IMG/VR virus record: IMGVR_UViG_3300025674_000193
Location: 1-33,025 of that record
DNA length: 33,025 bases
DNA from: a virus
Strand: one strand, 5' to 3'
This document shows positions 1 through 7,113 of this stretch, piece after piece. How positions within the stretch are numbered: position 1 is the first letter of the stretch; the number at the start of each line of letters is the position of its first letter. A program made the position numbers and the translations under genes. The notes under the pieces were generated by a model, which saw only the letters and a program-made list of their open reading frames with translations, had not been told where the DNA came from and searched no databases.

Positions 1-2
1 CA

Positions 3-383
3 CCATCTAGCTTAGATGCACCACCTGCGCCAGACGGATTCAGGCACAGATGGATACGAACTGAAGTTTTAGGATTTGACGATACTAAAAACATGTCAGG
101 TAAAATGAGATCCGGATGGGAATTGGTGAGAGCCGATGAATATCCAGACTCAGAGTATCCACAACTGAAAGACGGCAAATACGCAGGAGTGATCGGAGTT
201 GGAGGCCTTGTGTTGGCAAGGATACCAGAAGAGATCGCAAAATCTCGTGAACAATATTTCAGACAACAAACTGAAGCACGAGACGAAGCAATAAACAACG
301 ATCTTATGAAGGAGCAACACTCAAGTATGCCGATCAATAGTGAGAGGCAGAGTCGTGTAACTTTTGGTGGTACAAAGAAATAA
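3..383 (+). CDS. Head-region protein, 5'-truncated
   Basis: The reading frame is open from the window edge (first full codon at base 3), so the true start lies upstream; the ATG at 93 is internal. The visible 126 residues begin in a proline-rich stretch (LDAPPAPDGFRHRW) followed by a conserved-looking core (TEVLGFDDTKN, SGKMRSGWELV) and a polar, charged C-terminal helix ending in VTFGGTKK. There is no membrane segment. It lies just upstream of a decoration-like gene and the major capsid gene, where tailed phages usually keep scaffold, protease or minor head genes. I recognise the style as a small conserved head-module protein of marine phages but cannot assign a function. A scaffold-like or minor capsid role is an inference from position. 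Confidence 0.7.
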   Translation, partial: PSSLDAPPAPDGFRHRWIRTEVLGFDDTKNMSGKMRSGWELVRADEYPDSEYPQLKDGKYAGVIGVGGLVLARIPEEIAKSREQYFRQQTEARDEAINNDLMKEQHSSMPINSERQSRVTFGGTKK

Positions 384-438
384 TTTCTTTGTGATATCAA
401 GTTCGCGATATTAATAACTAAAACTAAGGAGAACCATT

Positions 439-1020
439 ATGGCAACTAACCAAGACGCAGCTTTCGGATTGAGAGCTATTGGAAAAGTGGGTCAGAATAG
501 AGACAACCAAGGTTTAAGTGAATATAATATCGCAGCAAGTGCAACTGCAATTTACCAAAACGATCCAGTAGAAATGTTAAATACTGGAACGATTGGTGTC
601 GCAGCAGCAGGTGATGCTTTATTAGGTTCATTAAACGGTGTTTTCTATACTGATGCATCAACAAGCAAGCCTACGTTCGCTAACCATTTAGAAGCTTCTA
701 ACACAGCTACTGATATTGTTGGCTTCGTAGCCGATGACCCTTACGAAAGATTTGAAATACAAGTAAACAGTACGTTTGCTGTAACTTCAACTTTCTTAAA
801 CGGAGACATTGTATACGCAGCTGGAGCTACGCCAAACTACATTTCAAAAGTGGAGTTGAACAACGCTACAGTAACAACATCAACAGCCCAAATAAGAGTC
901 ATTGGTGTGACTAAAGATATTGAAAACAACAATAAAGATAGCTCGACTATATATTCAGCTAACGTAAATGTTGTTGGAGTTATCAACGAGCACCAACTTA
1001 AGGGTACAACCGGAGTATAA
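439..1020 (+). CDS. Putative head decoration / minor capsid protein
   Basis: This 193-aa protein is preceded by a good ribosome binding site (AAGGAGA, 7 bases before the ATG). It is rich in Ala, Thr, Val and Asn with alternating hydrophobic residues, as expected for a beta-rich virion protein. It has no signal peptide or membrane segment. Segments such as NGVFYTDAS, VGFVADDPYERFEIQV and FLNGDIVYAAGATP match my memory of a family encoded immediately before the major capsid gene in many marine phages, where the DDPxxxFEIQV segment recurs. The stop is 12 bases before the capsid start, so the two are surely co-transcribed. Decoration or capsid-stabilising function is inferred from position and composition; a structural role is fairly safe. 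Confidence 0.7.
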   Translation: MATNQDAAFGLRAIGKVGQNRDNQGLSEYNIAASATAIYQNDPVEMLNTGTIGVAAAGDALLGSLNGVFYTDASTSKPTFANHLEASNTATDIVGFVADDPYERFEIQVNSTFAVTSTFLNGDIVYAAGATPNYISKVELNNATVTTSTAQIRVIGVTKDIENNNKDSSTIYSANVNVVGVINEHQLKGTTGV

Positions 1021-1032
1021 TGGAGGATAACT

Positions 1033-1938
1033 ATGGCAATAAGTAGAGGACAACTAGTTAAAGAACTAGAACCAGGTTTGAATGCATTATTCGGCTTGGA
1101 ATATAAAAGATATGAAAATCAGCATGCTGAAATTTTCGACACAGAAAACAGTGACAGAGCTTTTGAAGAAGAAGTAATGTTATCTGGTTTCGCGAATGCT
1201 CAAGTAAAACCAGAAGGATCTGGCGTAACTTTTGACAACGCACAAGAAACTTTCACTGCTAGATACACGCACGAGACAGTAGCTCTTGCGTTCGCAATCA
1301 CTGAAGAAGCGATTGAGGACAATTTGTATGACAGACTTGCGTCTAGATATACAAAAGCATTAGCTAGATCGATGGCAAACACTAAGCAAGTAAAAGCTGC
1401 AAACGTATTAAACAATGCGTTTGATTCTGCATTTGCTGGTGGTGATGGTAAGGAGCTTTGTGCTACTGACCACCCAACGATAGCTGGAACTTTCTCAAAT
1501 GAATTAGCGACATCAGCTGATCTTAACGAAACATCGTTAGAGCAGTCTTTAATTGATATCGCAGCGTTCACTGATGAGAGAGGTCTTAAAATTGCAGCAA
1601 GAGGAGTAAAAATGATTATTCCTTCTGAGCTTCAATTTACTGCTGAAAGATTGATGAAATCTGTAGGTAGAGTTGGAACAGCTGACAATGATATTAACGC
1701 AGTAGTATCAATGGGGATGGTTCCTCAAGGTTATGTAGTGAACAACTACTTAACTGACACTGATGCGTTCTTCATCAAAACAGACGTACCTAACGGTATG
1801 AAAATGTTTGTTAGAAGTCCAATCAAGACAGCTATGGAAGGTGACTTCGATACTGGTAACGTTAGATACAAAGCTAGAGAGAGATATTCTTTCGGATTCT
1901 CAGACCCTAGAGGTATCTTCGGTTCACCTGGTGCGTAA
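1033..1938 (+). CDS. Major capsid protein (HK97 fold, Mu gpT-like)
   Basis: This 301-aa protein should build the icosahedral shell. It follows a strong ribosome binding site (GGAGG) and begins MAISRGQLVKELEPGLN. The layout resembles Mu gpT-like major head proteins: an N-terminal arm with GLNALFGLEYKRYENQ, then an E-loop-like segment with Tyr/Thr/Val-rich strands (TARYTHETVALAFAITEEA), a long spine-like helix (LYDRLASRYTKALARSMANTKQ), and a C-terminal domain ending in a conserved YSFGFSDPRGIFGSPGA-type tail. The length suits a capsid protein without a delta domain. An intrinsic terminator follows only 25 bases after the stop, consistent with a highly expressed last gene of the head operon. Confidence 0.9.
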   Translation: MAISRGQLVKELEPGLNALFGLEYKRYENQHAEIFDTENSDRAFEEEVMLSGFANAQVKPEGSGVTFDNAQETFTARYTHETVALAFAITEEAIEDNLYDRLASRYTKALARSMANTKQVKAANVLNNAFDSAFAGGDGKELCATDHPTIAGTFSNELATSADLNETSLEQSLIDIAAFTDERGLKIAARGVKMIIPSELQFTAERLMKSVGRVGTADNDINAVVSMGMVPQGYVVNNYLTDTDAFFIKTDVPNGMKMFVRSPIKTAMEGDFDTGNVRYKARERYSFGFSDPRGIFGSPGA

Positions 1939-1962
1939 TCACTAGATTAACTGAATAATTAA

Positions 1963-1990
1963 GGGCGGCTCTTGTAGCCGCCCTTTTTTT
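1963..1990 (+). terminator. Rho-independent terminator after capsid gene
   Basis: A perfect 8-bp GC-rich stem (GGGCGGCT at 1963-1970, AGCCGCCC at 1976-1983) with a 5-base loop CTTGT is followed at once by seven T. In this AT-rich genome it stands out sharply. It closes the head-gene transcript downstream of the capsid gene. Confidence 0.93.
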
Positions 1991-2000
1991 ATGGTATAAA
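1972..2000 (+). promoter_or_regulatory. Candidate promoter overlapping the terminator
   Basis: TTGTAG (1972-1977) and TATAAA (1995-2000) are separated by 17 bases, in front of the gene starting at 2009. The -35-like box lies in the loop and descending arm of the terminator. If real, transcription would start almost at the ATG, fitting the lack of a ribosome binding site there. The boxes are imperfect, and chance matches are common in AT-rich DNA. Confidence 0.35.
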
Positions 2001-2008
2001 GAAATAGA

Positions 2009-2527
2009 ATGAAAATAGAGAAAGAAGTAATAGGAAAAATACAAAAAGACTATTTATTTTTGGTTGGTAAAGTAAAAATAAATGCTGAATATTTTATAGA
2101 TAAAATAAAAGAAGATATTAAATCTTCTAAAAATAACTACGCTACAAATGTTGTTGGTCTTATGACTGATTGGCGATATTTTTGTTCTGACAAAGAATTT
2201 ATGAAAATAATTTATCCTGTTTTAGATAAAGTTGATAAACATAAATTTATAAGACCTTATGAATTAAGTCTTGCTTGGGGTATAGCAGAAGGCTTTGGTG
2301 GTAGAACAATAGAACACGCTCACACACCATCTGTAATTTCAGGAGTTTTGTATTTAAATGATCATCACCAAGATTTAATATTTCCTGATATAAACGAAAA
2401 AATTACACCGGAAGAAGGTAAAATTGTTATGTTTTCTTCAGAATTAAAGCATAGTTGTGACAGAAATATTACAGAAAAAGTAAAATATGCCATAGCATTT
2501 AATTTTAATGAGGTCTTTCAATACTAA
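2009..2527 (+). CDS. Putative 2OG-Fe(II) oxygenase-like protein
   Basis: This 172-aa protein looks like the small 2-oxoglutarate/Fe(II) oxygenases carried by many marine phages. The C-terminal half has the double-stranded beta-helix pattern: His103/His105 in EHAHTPSVISGVLYLND, a LIFPD strand, GKIVMFSSELKHSC with the probable distal iron ligand His148, and a final strand AIAFNFNE. The usual 2OG-binding Arg near the end is not obvious (Lys159 is at about that place) and the HxD motif is replaced by HxH, so the activity may differ or be lost. The N-terminal half is Lys-rich and unassigned. It has no clear ribosome binding site and sits alone behind the capsid terminator, like an accessory gene with its own control. 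Confidence 0.6.
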   Translation: MKIEKEVIGKIQKDYLFLVGKVKINAEYFIDKIKEDIKSSKNNYATNVVGLMTDWRYFCSDKEFMKIIYPVLDKVDKHKFIRPYELSLAWGIAEGFGGRTIEHAHTPSVISGVLYLNDHHQDLIFPDINEKITPEEGKIVMFSSELKHSCDRNITEKVKYAIAFNFNEVFQY

Positions 2528-2554
2528 TTAAATTTTGATATACCATACAAACCC

Positions 2555-2791
2555 ATGAAAAATTTCCGAGTACAAATCAGAGCATACGGCTACTACGCTG
2601 ACTTCAATCTTTTGTCAGAAGATGAGGACAAAGCTTTTGAAGATGCACTAGTTGACAAGCTAGGAAAAAATGATATTGTATGGGAAAAAGATGGATTTAT
2701 TAGTAAATCTAAAATGTGGTTAACCTATGAGGAGGTTATAAATGACACACGTTCAAGAACTCTACACAAAGAAGAGAGGACTGGAACTTGA
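2555..2791 (+). CDS. Small conserved-style hypothetical protein
   Basis: This 78-aa acidic protein starts MKNFRVQIRAYGYYADF. The first half could form beta strands, followed by a helix (SEDEDKAFEDALVDKLG). It contains no recognised domain, membrane segment or metal-binding cysteines. No strong ribosome binding site is visible. Its last 50 bases overlap the next gene in a different frame. I do not recognise the family. Position between an accessory oxygenase and the tail leader suggests a minor regulatory or accessory protein, but nothing in the sequence shows it. Confidence 0.6.
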   Translation: MKNFRVQIRAYGYYADFNLLSEDEDKAFEDALVDKLGKNDIVWEKDGFISKSKMWLTYEEVINDTRSRTLHKEERTGT

Positions 2792-2957
2792 GTGGTCGCA
2801 GCACTATAATCAAGAGAAAAGATATACTCTTGATATGGTGAGAATTGATGACAGAATTAGACAAGTCATCAGTCACATCAAATTAGCTGAAGCACAAGTT
2901 GCTCAACAGACTAATAAGATAGAAGACGCTGCACCTGACGTATCTGTAGCTACGTAA
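2742..2957 (+). CDS. Small coiled-coil hypothetical protein
   Basis: This 71-aa protein has a strong ribosome binding site (GAGGAGG, about 7 bases before the ATG), which supports the start although the gene begins inside the preceding one. Most of the protein is predicted helix with heptad-like spacing (LELEWSQHYNQEKRYTLDMV, then IRQVISHIKLAEAQVAQQ), so a short coiled coil is likely. The acidic tail ends DAAPDVSVAT. There are no catalytic motifs. Small coiled-coil proteins of this type are common in phage genomes; function unknown. Confidence 0.65.
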   Translation: MTHVQELYTKKRGLELEWSQHYNQEKRYTLDMVRIDDRIRQVISHIKLAEAQVAQQTNKIEDAAPDVSVAT

Positions 2958-3005
2958 CACAAAAAACGCTACATCGCTGAAATCGCACTTTCTTATAAGG
3001 TTCTC

Positions 3006-3034
3006 TTGCACTCTATTAAAATCTGCTATATATC
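3006..3034 (+). promoter_or_regulatory. Candidate promoter in the 160-base leader
   Basis: The gene-free stretch 2958-3120 holds TTGCAC (3006-3011) and TATATC (3029-3034) with a 17-base spacer; an overlapping extended form TGC-TATATA also exists at 3024-3032. It is placed to drive the tail genes from 3121. The rest of this stretch holds the inverted repeats listed at 3057 and no open reading frame. Confidence 0.45.
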
Positions 3035-3056
3035 TAAATCACTATACAATTAATTA

Positions 3057-3097
3057 GAACATAGACGCGTATAGTCGACGGCCTAGAGACTATGTTC
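3057..3097 (+). repeat. Leader inverted repeat with competing stems
   Basis: GAACATAG (3057-3064) is perfectly complementary to CTATGTTC (3090-3097). A second pair, ATAGTC (3071-3076) and GACTAT (3088-3093), uses part of the same 3' arm, so the two stems exclude each other. The element ends about 10 bases before the AGGAGG ribosome binding site of the gene at 3121, so it would lie in its 5' leader if the promoter at 3006 is used. It could be an mRNA-stabilising hairpin, a switch or an operator; no T-run follows. Confidence 0.5.
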
Positions 3098-3120
3098 GGA
3101 AAATTAGGAGGATAAAGATT

Positions 3121-3399
3121 ATGGCAAACACTACATTTAAAGGACCAGTAACTTCCCTTAACGGATTTATTGGTGGCCCAAATGTAAACGCAGGAGACAC
3201 TCAACAAGGTGGAAAAACTCCTTACACTGTAACAGATGCTAATACTATTAGTGACGGAACTAATACTTTAGAAGCAGCTGATAACCAAGGTGTATTAGTT
3301 TACGTACAAGATGGTGCTGCAGGTGCAGCTGTGTATGCTTTTTCAGATGGTACAAACTGGAAAAGAGTTGATACACTTGCGAATATTTCTGATTCGTAA
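3121..3399 (+). CDS. Small virion-type protein
   Basis: This 92-aa protein has an excellent ribosome binding site (TAGGAGG). It is rich in Gly, Thr, Asn and Ala with no charged helices, typical of a beta-structured virion component; the segment YAFSDGTNWKRVDTLANIS resembles strand-rich capsid or tail accessory domains of marine phages. It has no signal peptide or membrane segment. It is first in the tail-side transcript, behind a structured leader and before a hairpin. Function is not recognised; a structural role is inferred from composition and neighbours. Confidence 0.65.
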   Translation: MANTTFKGPVTSLNGFIGGPNVNAGDTQQGGKTPYTVTDANTISDGTNTLEAADNQGVLVYVQDGAAGAAVYAFSDGTNWKRVDTLANISDS

Positions 3400-3410
3400 T
3401 AAATAATAAT

Positions 3411-3455
3411 GTGGGTGAGAAACTTCGAGACTTTTTGATCTTGATACTCACCCAC
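3411..3455 (+). repeat. Intergenic hairpin, perfect 9-bp stem
   Basis: GTGGGTGAG (3411-3419) pairs perfectly with CTCACCCAC (3447-3455). Inside the 27-base loop, TCGAGA and TCTTGA can form a second 6-bp stem with one G-U pair, giving a long two-part hairpin between the genes at 3121 and 3476. No T-run follows, so it is unlikely to be a simple terminator. An mRNA-processing or stability element that sets different levels for the two small proteins is a reasonable guess. Confidence 0.6.
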
Positions 3456-3475
3456 GCCAATAAGGAGAAAAAAAT

Positions 3476-3757
3476 ATGTCAATGCAAGGTGATGTAAAAG
3501 CAGTACAAGTAACAACAGTAGGATCTGTGTTTGGTGGTAGAACTAGATTAAGAGGATTAGTTCTTTCTAATACTACAACTACAACAACTACAGGATCTGT
3601 AAGTTTTAGTGATCAGGATGCAGTTCAGTTTACAGCTGAAGTTCCTCCAGGTGATGTTTTTTCTTTCAACTTTCCTTCTGATGGAATTTTGTTTAAAGGA
3701 TTTATTACTTGTAACGCAATAGCAAGTTCTAAGTGTACTGTATTAATAGATAAATAG
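3476..3757 (+). CDS. Small beta-rich virion-type protein
   Basis: This 93-aa protein follows an AAGGAG ribosome binding site. A run of seven threonines sits in the middle (LSNTTTTTTTGSVSF), flanked by beta-strand patterns (RLRGLVLSN, DAVQFTAEVPPGDVFSFNFP, GILFKGFITCN) that suggest a small beta-sandwich. It has two cysteines (CN, CTVLIDK) and no membrane segment. It is separated by only 8 bases from the gp4-like adaptor gene. I associate this family with marine phage tail modules, but no experimental role is known to me. Confidence 0.65.
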   Translation: MSMQGDVKAVQVTTVGSVFGGRTRLRGLVLSNTTTTTTTGSVSFSDQDAVQFTAEVPPGDVFSFNFPSDGILFKGFITCNAIASSKCTVLIDK

Positions 3758-3765
3758 GAGGGTAG

Positions 3766-4494
3766 ATGGCTAACACTACTTCCGGTACAACAGTATTTGA
3801 TAAAAATTTTTCAATTGATGAAATCATTGAAGAATCTTATGAAAGAATTGGTTTAGAACCAAACGCTGGTTATGATTTAAAATCAGCTAGAAGATCTCTT
3901 AACATATTATTTCAAGAGTGGAGTAATAGAGGACTTCATTATTGGGAAGTAGCAAATAACTCAATTACATTAGTTGATGGTCAAGCAGAATACACAATGT
4001 TTAGATCAACAAGTGATGGCACGTCTGATGCTACAGCTGTGTATGGAGTTGATGATGTTTTAGAAGCTGTTTACAGAAATTCTTCAAACGTAGATACACC
4101 TCTTACAAAAATAAATAGATCAACATATCAAGGTCTTTCTAATAAAACATCTGAAGGAACACCTTCACAATATTTTGTACAAAGATTTATAGACAAAGTT
4201 ACAATCACTTTATATTTAACTCCAGGTTCAACAGAAGCTGGTAATACAATTAATTATTATTATGTAAAAAGAATTCAAGATGTAGGTGATTATACGAACG
4301 CAACAGATGTACCTTATCGTTTTGTTCCATGTATGTGTGCTGGTTTAGCTTACTATCTTTCTCAAAAGAAAGCACCACAAAGAACACAAGAATTAAAATT
4401 GTTATATGAGGATGAATTACAAAGAGCTTTACAAGAAGATGGTTCTTCATCTAGTTCTTACATAACACCAAAAACTTATTATCCAAATGTCTAA
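3766..4494 (+). CDS. Head-to-tail adaptor (P22 gp4-like)
   Basis: This 242-aa protein is likely the adaptor that joins the portal to the short tail. After a short N-terminal arm it has a helical segment (IDEIIEESYERIGLEPN, ARRSLNILFQEWSNRGLHYW) that matches the pattern of gp4-like connector proteins, where a helix carrying an LNxLLxEWxxRG motif is typical. A central beta-rich part (VDGQAEYTMF, KVTITLYLTPGS) is followed by a long C-terminal helix (AGLAYYLSQKKAPQRTQELK) and a Ser-rich tail. The ribosome binding site is GGAGGG. The end overlaps the next gene by 8 bases. Assignment rests on motif pattern and on the SU10-type adaptor two genes downstream. Confidence 0.7.
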   Translation: MANTTSGTTVFDKNFSIDEIIEESYERIGLEPNAGYDLKSARRSLNILFQEWSNRGLHYWEVANNSITLVDGQAEYTMFRSTSDGTSDATAVYGVDDVLEAVYRNSSNVDTPLTKINRSTYQGLSNKTSEGTPSQYFVQRFIDKVTITLYLTPGSTEAGNTINYYYVKRIQDVGDYTNATDVPYRFVPCMCAGLAYYLSQKKAPQRTQELKLLYEDELQRALQEDGSSSSSYITPKTYYPNV

Positions 4495-4978
4495 TTTTTC
4501 AAAAGGTAAATATGCAAAATTTATATCTGATAGATCAGGTATGGAATTTCCATATACTGAAATGGTTAGAGAATGGAATGGTTCTAGAGTTCATGTATCA
4601 GAATTTGAACCTAAACAGCCACAATTACAACCAAGAGCTCACGGAGCAGATCCTGAAGGTTTACAAAATGCAAAACCTGATAGAACAGAACCAGCTGTAG
4701 CTAGTATGCTACCTAGTAATCCAATAAGTACAACAGCAAATTCTTCAACTATATCAATATCGGAACCTAATAATGGAAGAGCTCTAAATGATATAATAGA
4801 ACTTAGAAATGTAGACGGATCACCAGGAGGACTAGCTTTTACGGTATATGAAACTTCTTTTATTATTACTTCAGTAACAACAAACAGTTTTACCTTTAAT
4901 TTAAATACAACAACTGCTATAACTGAAAAAGCAGGAGGATCGGTTGTAACAGCAGGACCAGTAACATTAACACCATGA
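4487..4978 (+). CDS. Virion structural protein of the tail module
   Basis: This 163-aa protein has a highly patterned N-terminus (FSKGKYAKFISDRSGMEFPY, EMVREWNGSRVHVSEFEPK, QPQLQP) that I recognise from tail-module proteins of many uncultured marine phages. The second half (from about residue 75) is a Ser/Thr/Asn-rich beta region without charged helices. There are no transmembrane segments or catalytic motifs. Its start overlaps the adaptor gene by 8 bases and its stop overlaps the next start (ATGA), so the three are translationally coupled and probably assemble at the same neck region. Biochemical role unknown. Confidence 0.7.
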   Translation: MSNFSKGKYAKFISDRSGMEFPYTEMVREWNGSRVHVSEFEPKQPQLQPRAHGADPEGLQNAKPDRTEPAVASMLPSNPISTTANSSTISISEPNNGRALNDIIELRNVDGSPGGLAFTVYETSFIITSVTTNSFTFNLNTTTAITEKAGGSVVTAGPVTLTP

Positions 4979-5643
4979 CATACGCAGAACTATTAGCAAA
5001 AATAAGAAATTACACAGAAGTTGATTCTAATGTGTTTACAGATTCTATATTAGATGGATTTATTTTAGATGCTGAAGAAAGAATTTTTAGAGATTCTGAC
5101 TCTGATAATAATAGAAAATATGCTACAGCTACAATTGTTGCAGGTCAAAGATATGTAAATACTCCTGACGTAGGAAACACAGAAACAGCTGTTATTAGAT
5201 CAATTCAAATCGTAAACTCAGATGGCGTAGGGCAGTCTACAAATAGATCTTTTGTAGAATATAGAGATACAAGCTTTATATCAGAGTTTAATCCAACAGA
5301 AGCCCAAGGTGTACCAAAATACTATGGTTATTGGGATGATAATGAAATAGTTATAGCTCCTACACCCAATGCAAATTATACCATGCAGATAAATTATATC
5401 TTGAAACCAACTGGATTATCGGCTACTAATACGACTACATATTTAAGTACGAATTTTCCCAACGGACTTTTATATGCATCCCTTGTAGAAGCCTTTGGCT
5501 TTCTTAAAGGACCGGCTGATATGATTCAATTTTATGAACAAAAATATCAGAATGCGTTACAAGGATTTAACATAGAACAAATGGGCAGAAGAAGACGTGA
5601 TGAATACCAAAGCGGATCGCCACGTTATTCGAAACAAGGTTAA
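4975..5643 (+). CDS. SU10-type adaptor / neck protein
   Basis: This 222-aa protein resembles the phage SU10 adaptor family. The N-terminal helix (MTYAELLAKIRNYTEVD, SILDGFILDAEERIFRD) carries the LDxFIxxAExRIxRD pattern typical of this group. The middle contains beta strands (IVAGQRYVNTPDV, RSIQIVNSDG, VPKYYGYWDDNEIVIAPTPN) and the YxMxINYxxKP motif. The C-terminal helix (YASLVEAFGFLKGPADMIQF, YEQKYQNALQGF) is typical, followed by a basic tail with RRRRDEY. It overlaps the preceding gene by 4 bases. Together with the gp4-like protein it points to a short-tailed particle. Confidence 0.78.
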   Translation: MTYAELLAKIRNYTEVDSNVFTDSILDGFILDAEERIFRDSDSDNNRKYATATIVAGQRYVNTPDVGNTETAVIRSIQIVNSDGVGQSTNRSFVEYRDTSFISEFNPTEAQGVPKYYGYWDDNEIVIAPTPNANYTMQINYILKPTGLSATNTTTYLSTNFPNGLLYASLVEAFGFLKGPADMIQFYEQKYQNALQGFNIEQMGRRRRDEYQSGSPRYSKQG

Positions 5644-5663
5644 AAGTTAAAGGAGTAAAAAAT

Positions 5664-6122
5664 ATGGCAATAACACAAGCGGTTTGTAATTCATTCAAGA
5701 AGGAACTGTTAGAAGGAGATCACGAATTCCAATTTACTGGAGGTGATACTTTCAAACTTGCTCTTTTTGTTTCTACTGCTACATTGAATTCATCAACTAC
5801 AGGGTATTCTACTTCAGGTGAAGTTAGTAACTCAGGTCAATATACTGCAGGTGGTGGAACTCTAGTAAAACCAAATCCAAGTACTTCAGTTGCATCAGGT
5901 GTTGCAATTGTTGACTTTAATGATTTGTCTTTCACTGGAGTAACAATTACAGCTAGAGGCGCTTTAATCTACAACACAACAATGGGTGGTGGTTCAAATA
6001 CTACTGACGCTGTTGCAGTTTTAGATTTTGGAGCAGACAAAACAGCAACTTCGGGAACATTCACAATTCAATTTCCGGCTTTCACAACAGCAGCAGCGAT
6101 TCTAAGAATTGGTAACGCGTAA
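5664..6122 (+). CDS. Virion structural protein, beta-rich
   Basis: This 152-aa protein follows an AAAGGAG ribosome binding site. After a helical start (ITQAVCNSFKKELLEGDHEF) it is almost entirely beta-type with Ser/Thr/Gly repeats (DTFKLALFVSTATLN, ITARGALIYNT, TSGTFTIQFP). This arrangement, a short VCNSFKxELLxGxH opening and a strand-rich body, recurs in tail modules of marine phages and cyanophages as a structural protein. It lies between the adaptor and the repeat-containing fibre-like gene, so it may be part of the tail tip or fibre base. No enzyme motif is present. Confidence 0.7.
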   Translation: MAITQAVCNSFKKELLEGDHEFQFTGGDTFKLALFVSTATLNSSTTGYSTSGEVSNSGQYTAGGGTLVKPNPSTSVASGVAIVDFNDLSFTGVTITARGALIYNTTMGGGSNTTDAVAVLDFGADKTATSGTFTIQFPAFTTAAAILRIGNA

Positions 6123-6137
6123 TAGGAGGAACCTATT

Positions 6138-7079
6138 ATGGCCAATACTTGGGGCACGTTAAGTTGGAATACTGGTTCATGGGGTCAACAGAATGATATT
6201 TCTGTTACCTTAACTGGACAACAGTTAAGTAGTGCCCAAGGAAATGTTGGTACATCAACTGAAATTAATTCAGGTTGGGGTAGATTAACTTTTGGTGAAA
6301 ATGCTTGGGGTATTTCAGGCGATTTATTAGTTACAGGTATTGGTTTAGAAGCTGGCCTTGGAACAGGCTCAGTTGTTATTGATGTTCAAAACGCAATCAA
6401 TGGTCAACAACTAAATATAGCTCAAGGAACAATAACAGCAGAAGGATTAGCAGAAGTTGATTTAACAGGTTTAGGTTTAATAGCTCAAGAAGGAACAGTG
6501 GATCCTGGTCCTGATGTTGTATTAAGTGGTGTAACTTTAGGAGTTGCAGCTGGAAATGCAGATGGATTTAACGAAGAAGGTTGGGGTAGAACTCAATGGG
6601 GAGAAGAAGCATGGGGTGCTTCAGGTATTTGGGCACAAGCTCCTGTTACTGGAATTGGGTTAACAGCTAATCTTGGTTCTGTTGTTGCAACACCAAATAC
6701 TTTAATTAATTTAACTGGAATTGGATTAGAAATAGAAGAGGGAATATTAGATCCTTCACCTGATGCTACAGTTACAGGTATTGGTTTAAATGTAGGTCTT
6801 GGTATAGGAACAGTTACAGCAGGCGCTGATATTCAGGCTACAGGAAATGGATTAGAAATAGCTCAAGGAACAGCTGTTTTAGATGCAAATACTTTAGTAG
6901 ATTTAACTGGACAAGGACTAGAAGTTGGGTTAAGAAATGCTGTAGCAGGTGCTTCTGCACTTGTTTTACCTACTGGGTCAGCAATGGCTATTTCATTAGG
7001 AAATGAAAATGTTCAATCTTGGCAACCAGTAGATACCGGAACAGAAGCTTCTTGGATAGAAGTTGACACCGCCGCTTAA
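6138..7079 (+). CDS. Repeat-built tail fibre-like protein
   Basis: This 313-aa protein follows a GGAGG ribosome binding site. It is built from about eleven copies of a decapeptide close to TGxGLxxxxG (starting near residues 26, 66, 88, 110, 130, 171, 193, 213, 235, 257 and 279), spaced about 22 residues apart. The longer gaps are filled by Trp-rich inserts of the form GWGRxxxGExAWGxSG (residues 46-61 and 147-162); a related segment, WGTLSWNTGSWG, opens the protein. The C-terminus (WQPVDTGTEASWIEVDTA) is a motif I know from fibre-type proteins of marine phages. It has almost no Lys and a strong negative charge. The regular repeat suggests an elongated beta-solenoid or beta-prism fibre. Virion location is inferred. 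Confidence 0.72.
   Translation: MANTWGTLSWNTGSWGQQNDISVTLTGQQLSSAQGNVGTSTEINSGWGRLTFGENAWGISGDLLVTGIGLEAGLGTGSVVIDVQNAINGQQLNIAQGTITAEGLAEVDLTGLGLIAQEGTVDPGPDVVLSGVTLGVAAGNADGFNEEGWGRTQWGEEAWGASGIWAQAPVTGIGLTANLGSVVATPNTLINLTGIGLEIEEGILDPSPDATVTGIGLNVGLGIGTVTAGADIQATGNGLEIAQGTAVLDANTLVDLTGQGLEVGLRNAVAGASALVLPTGSAMAISLGNENVQSWQPVDTGTEASWIEVDTAA
6213..7001 (+). repeat. Protein-level repeat array, about 22 residues
   Basis: Eleven imperfect copies of a TG-x-GL-like decapeptide lie in this stretch, at spacings of 40, 22, 22, 20, 41, 22, 20, 22, 22 and 22 residues. The two gaps of 40 and 41 each contain one Trp-rich insert of about 17-18 residues. The DNA copies have diverged, so the pattern is kept at protein level, indicating selection on the fold rather than a recent tandem expansion. 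Confidence 0.75.
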
Positions 7080-7113
7080 ATTTTATAAATTAAACAAATA
7101 AGGAATTTAAAAT

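Noticed and set aside
1200-1571. 123-aa minus-strand reading frame opposite the capsid gene
   Set aside because: It is a shadow of a strongly supported capsid gene, with no ribosome binding site or recognisable motif.
3411-3455. Rho-independent terminator
   Set aside because: The stem is good but the loop is long and no T-run follows; the next gene has its own ribosome binding site and tight spacing, so it is better left as a hairpin.
6213-7001. CRISPR-like or DNA tandem repeat
   Set aside because: The repeats are diverged at DNA level, have no spacers and keep one reading frame, so they are protein repeats.
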